From Psychroflexus longus (GTDB taxonomy: Bacteria; Bacteroidota; Bacteroidia; Flavobacteriales; Flavobacteriaceae), in contig NZ_JAIQZE010000006.1 in the NCBI RefSeq assembly GCF_020164595.1, positions 1-64,000 on the forward strand: a stretch of 64,000 nucleotides of DNA. The letters are read 5' to 3'. Below, one piece after another: positions 46,581 through 54,727 of the stretch (positions within the stretch are counted from its first letter, which is position 1; each line of letters starts with the position of its first letter). Made by a program: the position numbers and the translations under genes. The notes under the pieces were generated by a model. That model was not told where the DNA came from. It searched no databases and saw only the letters and a program-made list of their open reading frames with translations.

Positions 46581-47810
46581 TTAATTATTGGATTTTGGAT
46601 GACATATGTAGTATTTCACAACAGCCTTCGATAGTGCTTTCAGGTTTAATTGATCTGAGGCTGAAGATACATCTTTGATTTTGCCATTTTTATACCAGAT
46701 ATTAATATGTTCTTTATCAGGTTGGTAAGCAAGGTTTGATGTCGATCCTTCAAACACAAAAAACTCCGCATCTGACTCTGAAATATTAAAATGTTTACTT
46801 GCTTTTTTTAAATATTCTTCAAGTTTTTTAGGATCTACAGGTTCATTTTTTAATTTAACTTTAAGTAAATCGCGATTCAAAATCATTTGACTCAACTTAC
46901 TCAAAACAAAATCGTCATGATATTGCCAGACTTTAACAGCTGAAATTATATCATAATCATCTAGTTTGGAAAATAACTCAAGAGTTGAATCGTCAAAATT
47001 TTCAGAATCAATTTTATTCCTTAAAAAAAAGTTTAAAGTTGAATTTTCAATCTTCACCTGAGAGATTTCAAAGACAAATTTAGCTCTGCGTAAAAGTCTT
47101 ATTAAAATCTGCTCGGCACAGAGACTAGTTTTATGTAAGTAAACCTGCCAATACATAAGTCGACGGGCAACTAAAAATTTTTCAATTGAATAAATTCCCT
47201 TTTCTTCAACGACAAGCTCATCATCAACTACATTCAGCATGTTGATCAGTCGTTCGCTATTAATATTACCTTCTGCTACACCTGTATAAAAACTATCTCG
47301 TTTTAAATAGTCCAAACGATCAATATCAAGCTGACTCGAAATGAGCTGACAAAGAAATTTTTTATGATGATTCCCTCTGAAAATATCAATTGCTAAAGTA
47401 AGTTGACCATCAAATTCAGAATTAAGTTTATTCATGAACTCAAGTGAAAGGTATTCATGTGAAATATCACTTACAATGGAATGCTCCAATGCATGTGAAA
47501 AAGGACCATGGCCTATATCATGAAGTAAAATGGCAATTTGCACAGACTCTTCCTCCTCCTCAGTAATATCAACCCCTTTGGATTTTAATATATCAATTGA
47601 TTTCTTCATGAGATGAAGACAGCCAAGCGCGTGATGAAACCTGGTGTGATTTGCTCCAGGATACACTAAATGCGAAAGCCCCATTTGAGTAATACGTCTT
47701 AATCTTTGAAAATATGGGTGTTCAATAAGATCAAAAATTAAAGCACTCGGAATGGTAATAAATCCATAAATAGGATCGTTTATTATTTTAAGTTTGTTCC
47801 TTTGGTTCAA
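46581..47810 (-). CDS. HD domain-containing phosphohydrolase
   Basis: A 409-residue HD-domain protein of the dGTPase-like/SAMHD1-like group. NDPIYGFITIP at the start and TQMGLSHLVYPGANHTRFHHALGCLHLM hold the first metal His, and ILLHDIGHGPFSHALEH holds the HD pair (His97-Asp98). Such enzymes hydrolyse dNTPs or related nucleotides. The start is TTG 47810; a TATTTTTG box overlaps the leader, but a second box at 47832-47839 gives a leader of about 18 nt. Divergent from porX. Confidence 0.85.
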   Translation of the reverse strand: MNQRNKLKIINDPIYGFITIPSALIFDLIEHPYFQRLRRITQMGLSHLVYPGANHTRFHHALGCLHLMKKSIDILKSKGVDITEEEEESVQIAILLHDIGHGPFSHALEHSIVSDISHEYLSLEFMNKLNSEFDGQLTLAIDIFRGNHHKKFLCQLISSQLDIDRLDYLKRDSFYTGVAEGNINSERLINMLNVVDDELVVEEKGIYSIEKFLVARRLMYWQVYLHKTSLCAEQILIRLLRRAKFVFEISQVKIENSTLNFFLRNKIDSENFDDSTLELFSKLDDYDIISAVKVWQYHDDFVLSKLSQMILNRDLLKVKLKNEPVDPKKLEEYLKKASKHFNISESDAEFFVFEGSTSNLAYQPDKEHINIWYKNGKIKDVSSASDQLNLKALSKAVVKYYICHPKSNN

Positions 47811-47831
47811 TTCAAAAATATTTTAAAAAAA

Positions 47832-47839
47832 CAAATATA
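47832..47839 (-). promoter_or_regulatory. -7 promoter box for the HD-domain gene
   Basis: TATATTTG on the minus strand within the 38-bp divergent region between the HD gene and porX. Confidence 0.4.
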
Positions 47840-47848
47840 CAGCTATAT

Positions 47849-49399
47849 ATGTCAAAGATAAAAGTACTCTGGGTGGATGATGAGATTGATTTACTGAAGC
47901 CACATATATTGTTTTTGGAGAAAAAATCCTATGAGGTTACAACTTGTCAAAGCGGCTCTGAAGCAATTGACGAAGTTGCCAAAACCAGGTTTGATATTGT
48001 TTTTCTTGATGAAAATATGCCAGGACTTACCGGGCTTGAAACATTGAATGAACTTAAAGGCATCAGAAGTGACTTACCCGTCATCATGATTACCAAAAGT
48101 GAAGAGGAATATATTATGGAAGAAGCTATTGGATCGAAAATAGCAGATTACCTTATTAAACCTGTCAACCCAAACCAAATCCTCCTTAGCTTAAAGAAAA
48201 ATCTCGATCACTCCAGATTGATTTCAGAAAAAACAACTCTAAATTATCAGCAGGAATTTAGAAAGATTTCTATGGAATTGACCAATGTGAACTCTTACCA
48301 GGAATGGATTGATTTATATCTTAAACTGATTTATTGGGAGTTGGAACTTGAAACTGTTGAAGATAGTGGCATGTTTGAAATTCTCGAATCTCAAAAAAAC
48401 GAGGCCAATATTGAATTCTGTAAATTCATAGAACAAAATTACCCTACTTGGTTTGAGAAAAACTCAGAAGCTCCTACCCTATCACACACTTTATTCAAAT
48501 CCAAAATACTACCAGAACTATCTAAAGAGCAACCCACATTGCTGGTTGTTGTTGATAATCTGAGGTATGATCAATGGAAGTCATTTGAATCTACAATTGC
48601 CAATCATTACAAAAAAAGTAAGGAGGAGCCTTACTTCAGTATTTTACCAACCGCCACTCAATATGCTAGAAATGCATTATTTTCTGGACTTACCCCATCT
48701 GATATGGAAAAAATTTATCCAGAATATTGGTTAAATGATACCGAGGAAGGCGGAAAAAATCAATTTGAAAAGGAATTTCTTGAAGCTCAGCTTGATAGGC
48801 TTGGAAAGAATTATAAAACCCAGTACCACAAAATCACTAATGTAGCTAAAGGTAAAAAGCTAGCTGAAAATTTTAGAAGTCAAAAGGACAATGATTTAAC
48901 TGTTTTAGTTTACAACTTTGTCGATATGTTATCTCATTCTAAAACAGAATTGGAGGTCATCAAAGAACTCGCATCAAATGATAAATCTTACCGATCTCTA
49001 ACTCAAAGCTGGTTTAAAAATTCACCTTTGCTTGATATTATTCAGCAGGCGCAAAACTTAGGATTTAAATTAATAATGACTACAGACCACGGGACTATAA
49101 ATGTAAAACACCCATCAAAAGTAATAGGTGATAAAAACACAAGTTTAAATCTAAGGTACAAAACGGGTAAAAGTCTTACCTATAATGAAAAAGATGTTGT
49201 GGTTGCAAAAGATCCCAAAAAAATACATCTTCCAAGTATCAATATGTCAAGTTCATTTATTTTTGCGAAAGAAAATTATTTTTTAGCCTATCCAAATAAC
49301 TACAATTATTACGTGAATTATTATAGAAATTCATACCAGCACGGCGGAATTTCTCTTGAAGAGATGATAATCCCATTTGTAGTTATGGAGCCAAAATAA
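47849..49399 (+). CDS. porX: PorX response regulator with PglZ/alkaline-phosphatase domain
   Basis: A 516-residue two-domain regulator of type IX secretion. An N-terminal receiver (about 1-120, VLWVDDEIDLL, phospho-acceptor Asp54 in FLDENMPG, Lys in YLIKPVNP) is followed by a helical linker and a PglZ-like alkaline-phosphatase-superfamily domain (about 215-516, LLVVVDNLRYDQW, ILPTATQYARNALFSG, LIMTTDHGTINVKHPS). In relatives PorX works with PorY to control T9SS genes; no porY is in this window. The separate tsaE gene follows 4 bp later. Confidence 0.93.
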   Translation: MSKIKVLWVDDEIDLLKPHILFLEKKSYEVTTCQSGSEAIDEVAKTRFDIVFLDENMPGLTGLETLNELKGIRSDLPVIMITKSEEEYIMEEAIGSKIADYLIKPVNPNQILLSLKKNLDHSRLISEKTTLNYQQEFRKISMELTNVNSYQEWIDLYLKLIYWELELETVEDSGMFEILESQKNEANIEFCKFIEQNYPTWFEKNSEAPTLSHTLFKSKILPELSKEQPTLLVVVDNLRYDQWKSFESTIANHYKKSKEEPYFSILPTATQYARNALFSGLTPSDMEKIYPEYWLNDTEEGGKNQFEKEFLEAQLDRLGKNYKTQYHKITNVAKGKKLAENFRSQKDNDLTVLVYNFVDMLSHSKTELEVIKELASNDKSYRSLTQSWFKNSPLLDIIQQAQNLGFKLIMTTDHGTINVKHPSKVIGDKNTSLNLRYKTGKSLTYNEKDVVVAKDPKKIHLPSINMSSSFIFAKENYFLAYPNNYNYYVNYYRNSYQHGGISLEEMIIPFVVMEPK

Positions 49400-49403
49400 A
49401 GAC

Positions 49404-49814
49404 ATGAAATTAAGTTATAAAATCGAAGATCTTAATAGAATTGCAACTCAAATCTTAAAGGAAGCCAATTCAAAATACATCTTATTTTCTGGTGAAATGG
49501 GCACTGGAAAAACAACACTTATTAAGGAGCTCGTCAAGCTACTTGGGAGTGAAAATAAAGTATCAAGCCCCACATTTTCTCTGGTCAATGAATATGAAGG
49601 TGAAAACGATGATATCTACCATTTCGATTTCTATAGAATTGATGATGAAACTGAAGCTTATGATATGGGATTTGAAGACTACCTGGATGACCAGCATTAC
49701 GTGTTTATAGAGTGGCCGGAAAAAATACCAAATCTTTGGCCGGAACATTATACCCACATACAGTTGGGGTTGAATGAAGATAATTCCCGTTCACTGAGCC
49801 TTGATGAGTTTTAA
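49404..49814 (+). CDS. tsaE: tRNA threonylcarbamoyladenosine biosynthesis ATPase TsaE
   Basis: A 136-residue P-loop protein required for t6A37 modification of ANN-decoding tRNAs. Walker A GEMGTGKT (30-37), SPTFSLVNEYEG, YHFDFYRI and the C-terminal FIEWPEKIPNLWP are family hallmarks. Normal length. Confidence 0.94.
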   Translation: MKLSYKIEDLNRIATQILKEANSKYILFSGEMGTGKTTLIKELVKLLGSENKVSSPTFSLVNEYEGENDDIYHFDFYRIDDETEAYDMGFEDYLDDQHYVFIEWPEKIPNLWPEHYTHIQLGLNEDNSRSLSLDEF

Positions 49815-49871
49815 ATAATTTAGAAGAGTTTCCGGTATATTTTAATTATTTTCGCTTAACTAAACATATCA

Positions 49872-51077
49872 ATGAATCCACACTCTTCAAAATCACCTTT
49901 TTCTACTTCAGAATTACTTCCTCAAGAGGAAATGCTTGAAATACAACATTCCAAAGGAGAGTTGTTTATTGGCTTACCGAAGGAAACTTCTTATCAAGAA
50001 AAAAGAGTTTGTCTTACTCCAGATGCTGTCAACGCACTAACTCAAAATGGGCATAGAGTTTTGATAGAAAGCGAGGCTGGGCTGCAAGCCAATTTTAGTG
50101 ATAAAGATTATAGTGAAGCTGGTGGTGAAGTAACCAAAGACACTAATAAAGTTTTTGCGTGCCCAATTATTCTTAAGGTTGCTCCACCTTCAAAAGAAGA
50201 GTTACAGATGATCAAACCTCAGGCTATTTTGATTTCTGCTCTTCAGCTTAAAACAAGGAACAAAGCATATTTTGAAACTCTAGCCAAAAAGAGGATTACG
50301 GCTCTGGCATTTGAATTTATTAAAGATCAGTTTGGGGGATATCCTGCTGTAAGAGCACTGAGTGAAATTGCTGGCACTTCTTCAATTTTAATAGCTTCGG
50401 AGCTTTTATCAAACATGTCTGGAGGAAATGGACTTATGTTTGGTAACATAAGCGGTGTTCCACCGATTGATGTCGTTGTTTTGGGAGCTGGAACAGTTGG
50501 TGAATTTGCAACGAGAAGTGCTTTAGGATTGGGTGCCGGAGTTAAAGTTTTCGATAGCTCTCTTACAAAATTACGTTGTTTACAGAGTAATCTTGGCCGA
50601 CCTATATTCACATCTACTTTACAACCTAAAATTCTTCTGAAGGCTTTGAAAAGAGCTGATGTCGTTATTGGTGCTGTAAGAGGGGCCAATAGAGCGCCAA
50701 TTATAGTTAATGATGAAATGGTCAAAAAAATGAAAAAAGGTGCTGTCATTATTGATGTGAGCATCGATATGGGTGGCTGCATCGAGTCTTCTATAATGAC
50801 GACACATGATAGGCCAACTTTTCAAAAGCACGATGTCATACATTATTGTGTGCCAAATATTCCTTCAAGGTATTCTAGAACAGCATCTCTTTCTATAAGT
50901 AATATTTTCACCCCATATCTACTTCAGATTGGTGAAGAAGGGGGCCTTGAGCCAGCTTTAAGAATCGATTCAGGACTTAGGAATGGTCTCTACTTTTATC
51001 ATGGGATTTTGACAAGTAAATCTGTTGCAGACTGGTTTGATCTTAACCACAGAGATCCAAATTTACTTATTTTTTAA
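49872..51077 (+). CDS. ald: Alanine dehydrogenase
   Basis: A 401-residue NAD enzyme of the AlaDH/PNT family that interconverts alanine and pyruvate plus ammonia. It begins with about 30 extra residues (MNPHSSKSPFSTSELLPQEE) before the usual IGLPKETSYQEKRVCLTPDAV. The NAD motif is VVVLGAGTVGEFATRSALGLGAGVKVFD. Also seen are GAVRGANRAPIIV and VDVSIDMGGCIESS (catalytic Asp). The PNT membrane subunits are absent. It stands alone, 57 bp after tsaE. Confidence 0.9.
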   Translation: MNPHSSKSPFSTSELLPQEEMLEIQHSKGELFIGLPKETSYQEKRVCLTPDAVNALTQNGHRVLIESEAGLQANFSDKDYSEAGGEVTKDTNKVFACPIILKVAPPSKEELQMIKPQAILISALQLKTRNKAYFETLAKKRITALAFEFIKDQFGGYPAVRALSEIAGTSSILIASELLSNMSGGNGLMFGNISGVPPIDVVVLGAGTVGEFATRSALGLGAGVKVFDSSLTKLRCLQSNLGRPIFTSTLQPKILLKALKRADVVIGAVRGANRAPIIVNDEMVKKMKKGAVIIDVSIDMGGCIESSIMTTHDRPTFQKHDVIHYCVPNIPSRYSRTASLSISNIFTPYLLQIGEEGGLEPALRIDSGLRNGLYFYHGILTSKSVADWFDLNHRDPNLLIF

Positions 51078-51086
51078 AAAAATTAC

Positions 51087-51461
51087 ATGAAATTTATTCA
51101 TAGACTAGGATATTACTTATCTGGATTTGTTGTAGGGATTATAATGCTAATGTTTTTCTTAGGTGGAAAGAAAACCTCTTGTGATTGGGGATTAGATGCA
51201 AGGGTTTTAAAAAATATGAGAAACAAAGAACGAATAGTTGAAACAGATGCTTTGATGTTTTTTAAAGAAAATAAAATCGATACGGCAATTATCTCTTATG
51301 TATTAAAATCCGGTGATGTCAACTTCAAAAAAAGTAACATTGAAGCTAAGCCTTGTAAAATTTATCAGGTTGAAGGTGTTGTAAATAGTAAGGAACTCGG
51401 ATTTATTTTTGAAAATTGCGATTCTACAGCAGTACTTAAAAGAGTATTTAATTTAAATTGA
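51087..51461 (+). CDS. Membrane-anchored conserved protein, DUF4258-like
   Basis: 124 residues with one N-terminal helix (YYLSGFVVGIIMLMFFLGG), then GKKTSCDWGLDARVLKNM and a soluble part with Cys residues near 33, 97 and 113. Flavobacterial proteins of this shape are, as I recall, annotated DUF4258 domain-containing. 9 bp after ald, perhaps co-transcribed. Function unknown. Confidence 0.6.
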   Translation: MKFIHRLGYYLSGFVVGIIMLMFFLGGKKTSCDWGLDARVLKNMRNKERIVETDALMFFKENKIDTAIISYVLKSGDVNFKKSNIEAKPCKIYQVEGVVNSKELGFIFENCDSTAVLKRVFNLN

Positions 51462-51489
51462 TTTTATTTTTTTATGCAAACTTTTATTT

Positions 51490-51497
51490 TATGTTTG
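51490..51497 (+). promoter_or_regulatory. -7 promoter box (TATGTTTG)
   Basis: A TAnnTTTG match 23 nt before the ATG at 51520; no -33 TTG at the usual distance. Confidence 0.5.
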
Positions 51498-51519
51498 TTA
51501 GTATCTAAACCAATATAGA

Positions 51520-51816
51520 ATGAAACGTATTATTATCGACTACAAAAAGCTTACGCCCGAAATACTCTCCCTTCTTGTACAAAAATATCCAGATGGTTAC
51601 GATGATAGAGATGTAGTTGTTTTTAAAAATTCCAAAAATGAAACCATTGAGGCCGTGGAGGTAAAAACTGATGATACAATTTACTTGGTGAAGATTAGCA
51701 CAAGACTTGAAGATACGATGACAAAGTTTGATGTTGAAGATTACGAAGAAGATGAAATGGAGATGAATTATGTCGATTTACCCCAAAAAGAGGAAGATGA
51801 CGAAGAAGATGATTAA
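51520..51816 (+). CDS. Small acidic conserved protein
   Basis: 98 residues, cytosolic. It begins with KRIIIDYKKLTPEILSLLVQKYPDGYDDRDVVVFKN and ends in a strongly acidic tail (EEDDEEDD). Similar proteins sometimes carry the label 'DNA primase', but no primase motif exists here. The acidic tail suggests binding to a basic partner (inference). Followed by a hairpin terminator. Confidence 0.65.
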   Translation: MKRIIIDYKKLTPEILSLLVQKYPDGYDDRDVVVFKNSKNETIEAVEVKTDDTIYLVKISTRLEDTMTKFDVEDYEEDEMEMNYVDLPQKEEDDEEDD

Positions 51817-51844
51817 GTAGTTATTTATCAATATATTATACGTT

Positions 51845-51868
51845 AAAAGCCAGATAAATCTGGCTTTT
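51845..51868 (+). terminator. Terminator after the small acidic protein gene
   Basis: AAAAGCCAGAT pairs with ATCTGGCTTTT around a very short loop, with a T-rich tail, 29 nt past the stop. Confidence 0.7.
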
Positions 51869-51942
51869 ATGTTTTCAAAACATTAAGAAATTATTTCACT
51901 GCTTTAAAGTAATTCATATATTGATGATTCTTAAACAGGCAT

Positions 51943-53361
51943 ATGAAAAAGATTTTACTCCTTTTATCGATTGTTTTATTGAGCTGTCAATCCGAAACTA
52001 AAGTTAAAGAAGACGAAAACGCAGAAAAATTTTCTAGAGATCTTGAAGCGATTAAAGAAAGCGGAACTCTCAGAGCTCTTACCATATATTCTGGTACTAC
52101 TTATTTCCTATATAAAGGCCGTCCAATGGGTTTTGAGTACGAACTTTTGGAACGGTTGGCAAAGGACTTGGATGTGGAGCTAGAAATGGTAGTCGCCAAA
52201 GATGAAAATGACCTCGTCGACTTATTGCAAAAAGGAGAAGGTGATCTTTTAGCATACGGTTATACCATAACTGAGTCCAGAAAAAAGCAAATAAATTTTA
52301 CTACCCCACTTTATCTCTCCCATCAAGTACTGGTTCAAAAAAAACCTGAAAATTGGAGACGTATGAAGCTTCATGAAATTAAAAATTACTTAGTTACAAA
52401 CCCAGTTGAACTTATTGGGGACACAATTTCTGTAAAACGCAATTCATCGTATGCATCACGTGTTAAAAATCTATCCAACGAGCTAGGTGGAAACATTTTT
52501 ATTGATACCCTTAGAGGTACCTTATCGACAGATAAAATCATAAAAAAAGTAGCTGAAGGCGACATTAAATATACTATTGCAGATGAAAATATAGCCTTTA
52601 TTAATTCTTCTTATTATCCCATTTTAGATATAAGTACATCACTTAGTTTATCTCAACGAATAGGATGGGCAGTGCGGAAAAGAGATACTACATTACTTTC
52701 AACTGTGAATCAATGGTTGGAAAATGCCAAAAAAACCACCGACTACCATGTTATCTATAATAAATACTTTAAAAATAAGAGACTTTATAAAAAGAGAGTG
52801 GTTAGTAATTTTTATAGTTTAAATGAGAATAAAATAAGTCCCTATGACGACATTATAAAAGAAAACGCAGATCTAATTAATTGGGATTGGAGACTATTAG
52901 CTTCTGTAGCTTACCAAGAGTCTCAATTTAAACCAGACAGGAACTCTTGGGCTGGTGCTAGTGGTTTAATGCAAATTATGCCAGCAACAGCAAGAGAACT
53001 TGGTGTCACAGATCCTTATAATCCTGAACAAAGTCTCAGAGCTGGTTCTAAATATCTAGATCAAATGCTCAGTAGTCATGAAAATGTTACCGACAGTATT
53101 CAACGTATAAAATTTGCCCTAGGTTCTTACAACTGCGGGTTATATCACGTTAAGGACGCTCAAAAATTAGCTAAAAAACAAGGTTTGGATCCTTTAGTTT
53201 GGGACAATAATGTTGAGTTAGCACTATTAGATTTAAGTTTTCCAGAACATTACAACAAAGACTTCATTAAATACGGTTACGTAAGAGGTGAAGAACCTTT
53301 TAATTACGTGAAGGAAATATTCAAAAGGTATGAACACTATAAAAAGTTCATAGACAATTAA
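51943..53361 (+). CDS. mltF: Membrane-bound lytic transglycosylase MltF
   Basis: 472 residues. A lipoprotein signal (lipobox LLSC, Cys15) leads to a periplasmic substrate-binding-like domain (about 40-270, GTLRALTIYSGTTYFLYKGRPMGFEYELLERLAKDL) and a C-terminal SLT lysozyme-like domain (about 310-470). The catalytic Glu lies in VAYQESQFKPDRNSW, followed by GLMQIMPATAREL. It cleaves peptidoglycan from the outer membrane side. Its stop overlaps the neighbouring lipoprotein stop by 4 bp. Confidence 0.92.
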   Translation: MKKILLLLSIVLLSCQSETKVKEDENAEKFSRDLEAIKESGTLRALTIYSGTTYFLYKGRPMGFEYELLERLAKDLDVELEMVVAKDENDLVDLLQKGEGDLLAYGYTITESRKKQINFTTPLYLSHQVLVQKKPENWRRMKLHEIKNYLVTNPVELIGDTISVKRNSSYASRVKNLSNELGGNIFIDTLRGTLSTDKIIKKVAEGDIKYTIADENIAFINSSYYPILDISTSLSLSQRIGWAVRKRDTTLLSTVNQWLENAKKTTDYHVIYNKYFKNKRLYKKRVVSNFYSLNENKISPYDDIIKENADLINWDWRLLASVAYQESQFKPDRNSWAGASGLMQIMPATARELGVTDPYNPEQSLRAGSKYLDQMLSSHENVTDSIQRIKFALGSYNCGLYHVKDAQKLAKKQGLDPLVWDNNVELALLDLSFPEHYNKDFIKYGYVRGEEPFNYVKEIFKRYEHYKKFIDN

Positions 53362-54536
53362 TTAGATAATTGTTGCTTTAAAATCACCTTTAGTTTACTT
53401 TTTATATCTTCAGATGCATCAGTAAGCATTTGTTCATTAGTAGGATATTCAACAGGACCACTTCTTAGTAAATAGGTTTCGTCTTTATCTAAAATCCTGG
53501 AATCTCCATCGAAATTTGCGAATCGGTTTTCAAATACAAAAACGCTTTCCAGGGGATATGTATTAATTTTTTGATCTTGTAAAAGATCAAAATAATTCAC
53601 ATTGGCAACTACTTTAACTTCCTTGGATTGAAGGGTTTCAAATAAAGTACCGCTAGCAACAACTGTAACATCTTCTTTAATTTTATTACCCCTGTCGTCT
53701 ACAATATAATTTCCATTTCTATCTTTTTTATATCTCCATCCATCAACTATTTCTCGTTCTAAAGGAATTTGTCTTTCGATTAATCGTTCAGGAGAAAATT
53801 GAATGGAGGTAAAATTAATTTCAATAGAGTAATCATAGGAAATATCTTCTCTTTCATTCACGTGATATTCAGTCCAAAGATCATCCAGGTCCAAAGTGCT
53901 AAAATTAAGAAGCCTATCCTCTACCTGAGCTGGAATAATTTGCTGAGTGTCATTATAAAGTGAGACTAATATAAAGTCAATACCATTCAAGTAAGCTTCC
54001 CTTTTAAGTTGAGATACATTCTTGAAAGTCGGAGCTAATTTTTCTAATTCAACTAAGCTGTTGTAAGCTAATTGGCTATCAATTTTATCCTCAGATCTCA
54101 ACAAGTCATTGGCCTTAGTATATAAATAATTGACATAATTTTCTTTACCGACTAGAATATTATCTGTAAAATCATAGAATATAAAATCAATGTTTTCATC
54201 TCTTGTATTTTTTAAAGGCAAAAGAGGTTTAATTTTATTCTGAATATTCTGAAGGCTTACGTAAGCTTCATACACCGGTTTTGAATTGTCTTTTAATGTT
54301 TCCCTTTCAAGAAAATCAATTCGTTCCAGAGCAGACGCTCTGTACTTTTCAAAAGATTGTTTAAGCAACAATGCATAAGCGGCACTTTTACCATTGGACT
54401 TGTTTTCCTGAAGTTTATGTACAGACCTATTTATAGCCTCGATGTAATTTCCAGAATTTAAGGCCTGCTGAGTTTTCTTGACTGAATTGCAAGAAATTAA
54501 AACAAGTGCACTAAAAAGAAGTATAAGTTTTTTCAT
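53358..54536 (-). CDS. Large lipoprotein of unknown function
   Basis: 392 residues with a lipoprotein signal (lipobox LISC). The N-terminal half looks like tetratricopeptide-type helices (QALNSGNYIEAINRSVHKLQENK... NDLLRSEDKIDSQLAYNSLVELEKLAP). The C-terminal half is beta-rich (VVASGTLFETLQSKEVKVVANVNYFDLLQ). A surface or periplasmic scaffold is plausible, but no family was recognised. The ATG at 54536 is preferred over TTG 54542. A TAATTTTG box ends 4 nt before the ATG, predicting a leaderless mRNA. Confidence 0.6.
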   Translation of the reverse strand: MKKLILLFSALVLISCNSVKKTQQALNSGNYIEAINRSVHKLQENKSNGKSAAYALLLKQSFEKYRASALERIDFLERETLKDNSKPVYEAYVSLQNIQNKIKPLLPLKNTRDENIDFIFYDFTDNILVGKENYVNYLYTKANDLLRSEDKIDSQLAYNSLVELEKLAPTFKNVSQLKREAYLNGIDFILVSLYNDTQQIIPAQVEDRLLNFSTLDLDDLWTEYHVNEREDISYDYSIEINFTSIQFSPERLIERQIPLEREIVDGWRYKKDRNGNYIVDDRGNKIKEDVTVVASGTLFETLQSKEVKVVANVNYFDLLQDQKINTYPLESVFVFENRFANFDGDSRILDKDETYLLRSGPVEYPTNEQMLTDASEDIKSKLKVILKQQLSN

Positions 54537-54539
54537 TTT

Positions 54540-54547
54540 CAAAATTA
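54540..54547 (-). promoter_or_regulatory. -7 promoter box at a leaderless start
   Basis: TAATTTTG on the minus strand, 3 nt from the ATG at 54536. A second box TACATTTG at 54558-54565 would give a leader of about 18 nt instead. Confidence 0.5.
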
Positions 54548-54727
54548 TATGATGTTACAAATGTAGATATTCTTTAATTGATAAATTTCTTAATTCATAT
54601 GACTGTAAATCAAAATAGTATAAAATTTAATTTAAATTAAGTCTAAATAAACTTGTAGTATCTAATATTGAATATTAATTTTACGCGAAATTAAATTTTT
54701 ATACATAATTATTCTAAATAAAGAAAC

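Noticed and set aside
47849-49399. PglZ domain as part of a BREX phage-defence system
   Set aside because: It is fused to a receiver domain in the PorX arrangement, and no BrxC, PglX, methylase or other BREX gene is near.
51520-51816. Acidic 98-residue protein as DNA primase
   Set aside because: No zinc-ribbon or TOPRIM motif; an acidic tail alone does not support it.
54627-54640. TTAATTTAAATTAA as a Fur operator before the FecA-like receptor gene
   Set aside because: The palindrome is made of A and T only, in an A/T-rich region where such palindromes arise easily, and no flanking Fur-type bases are seen.
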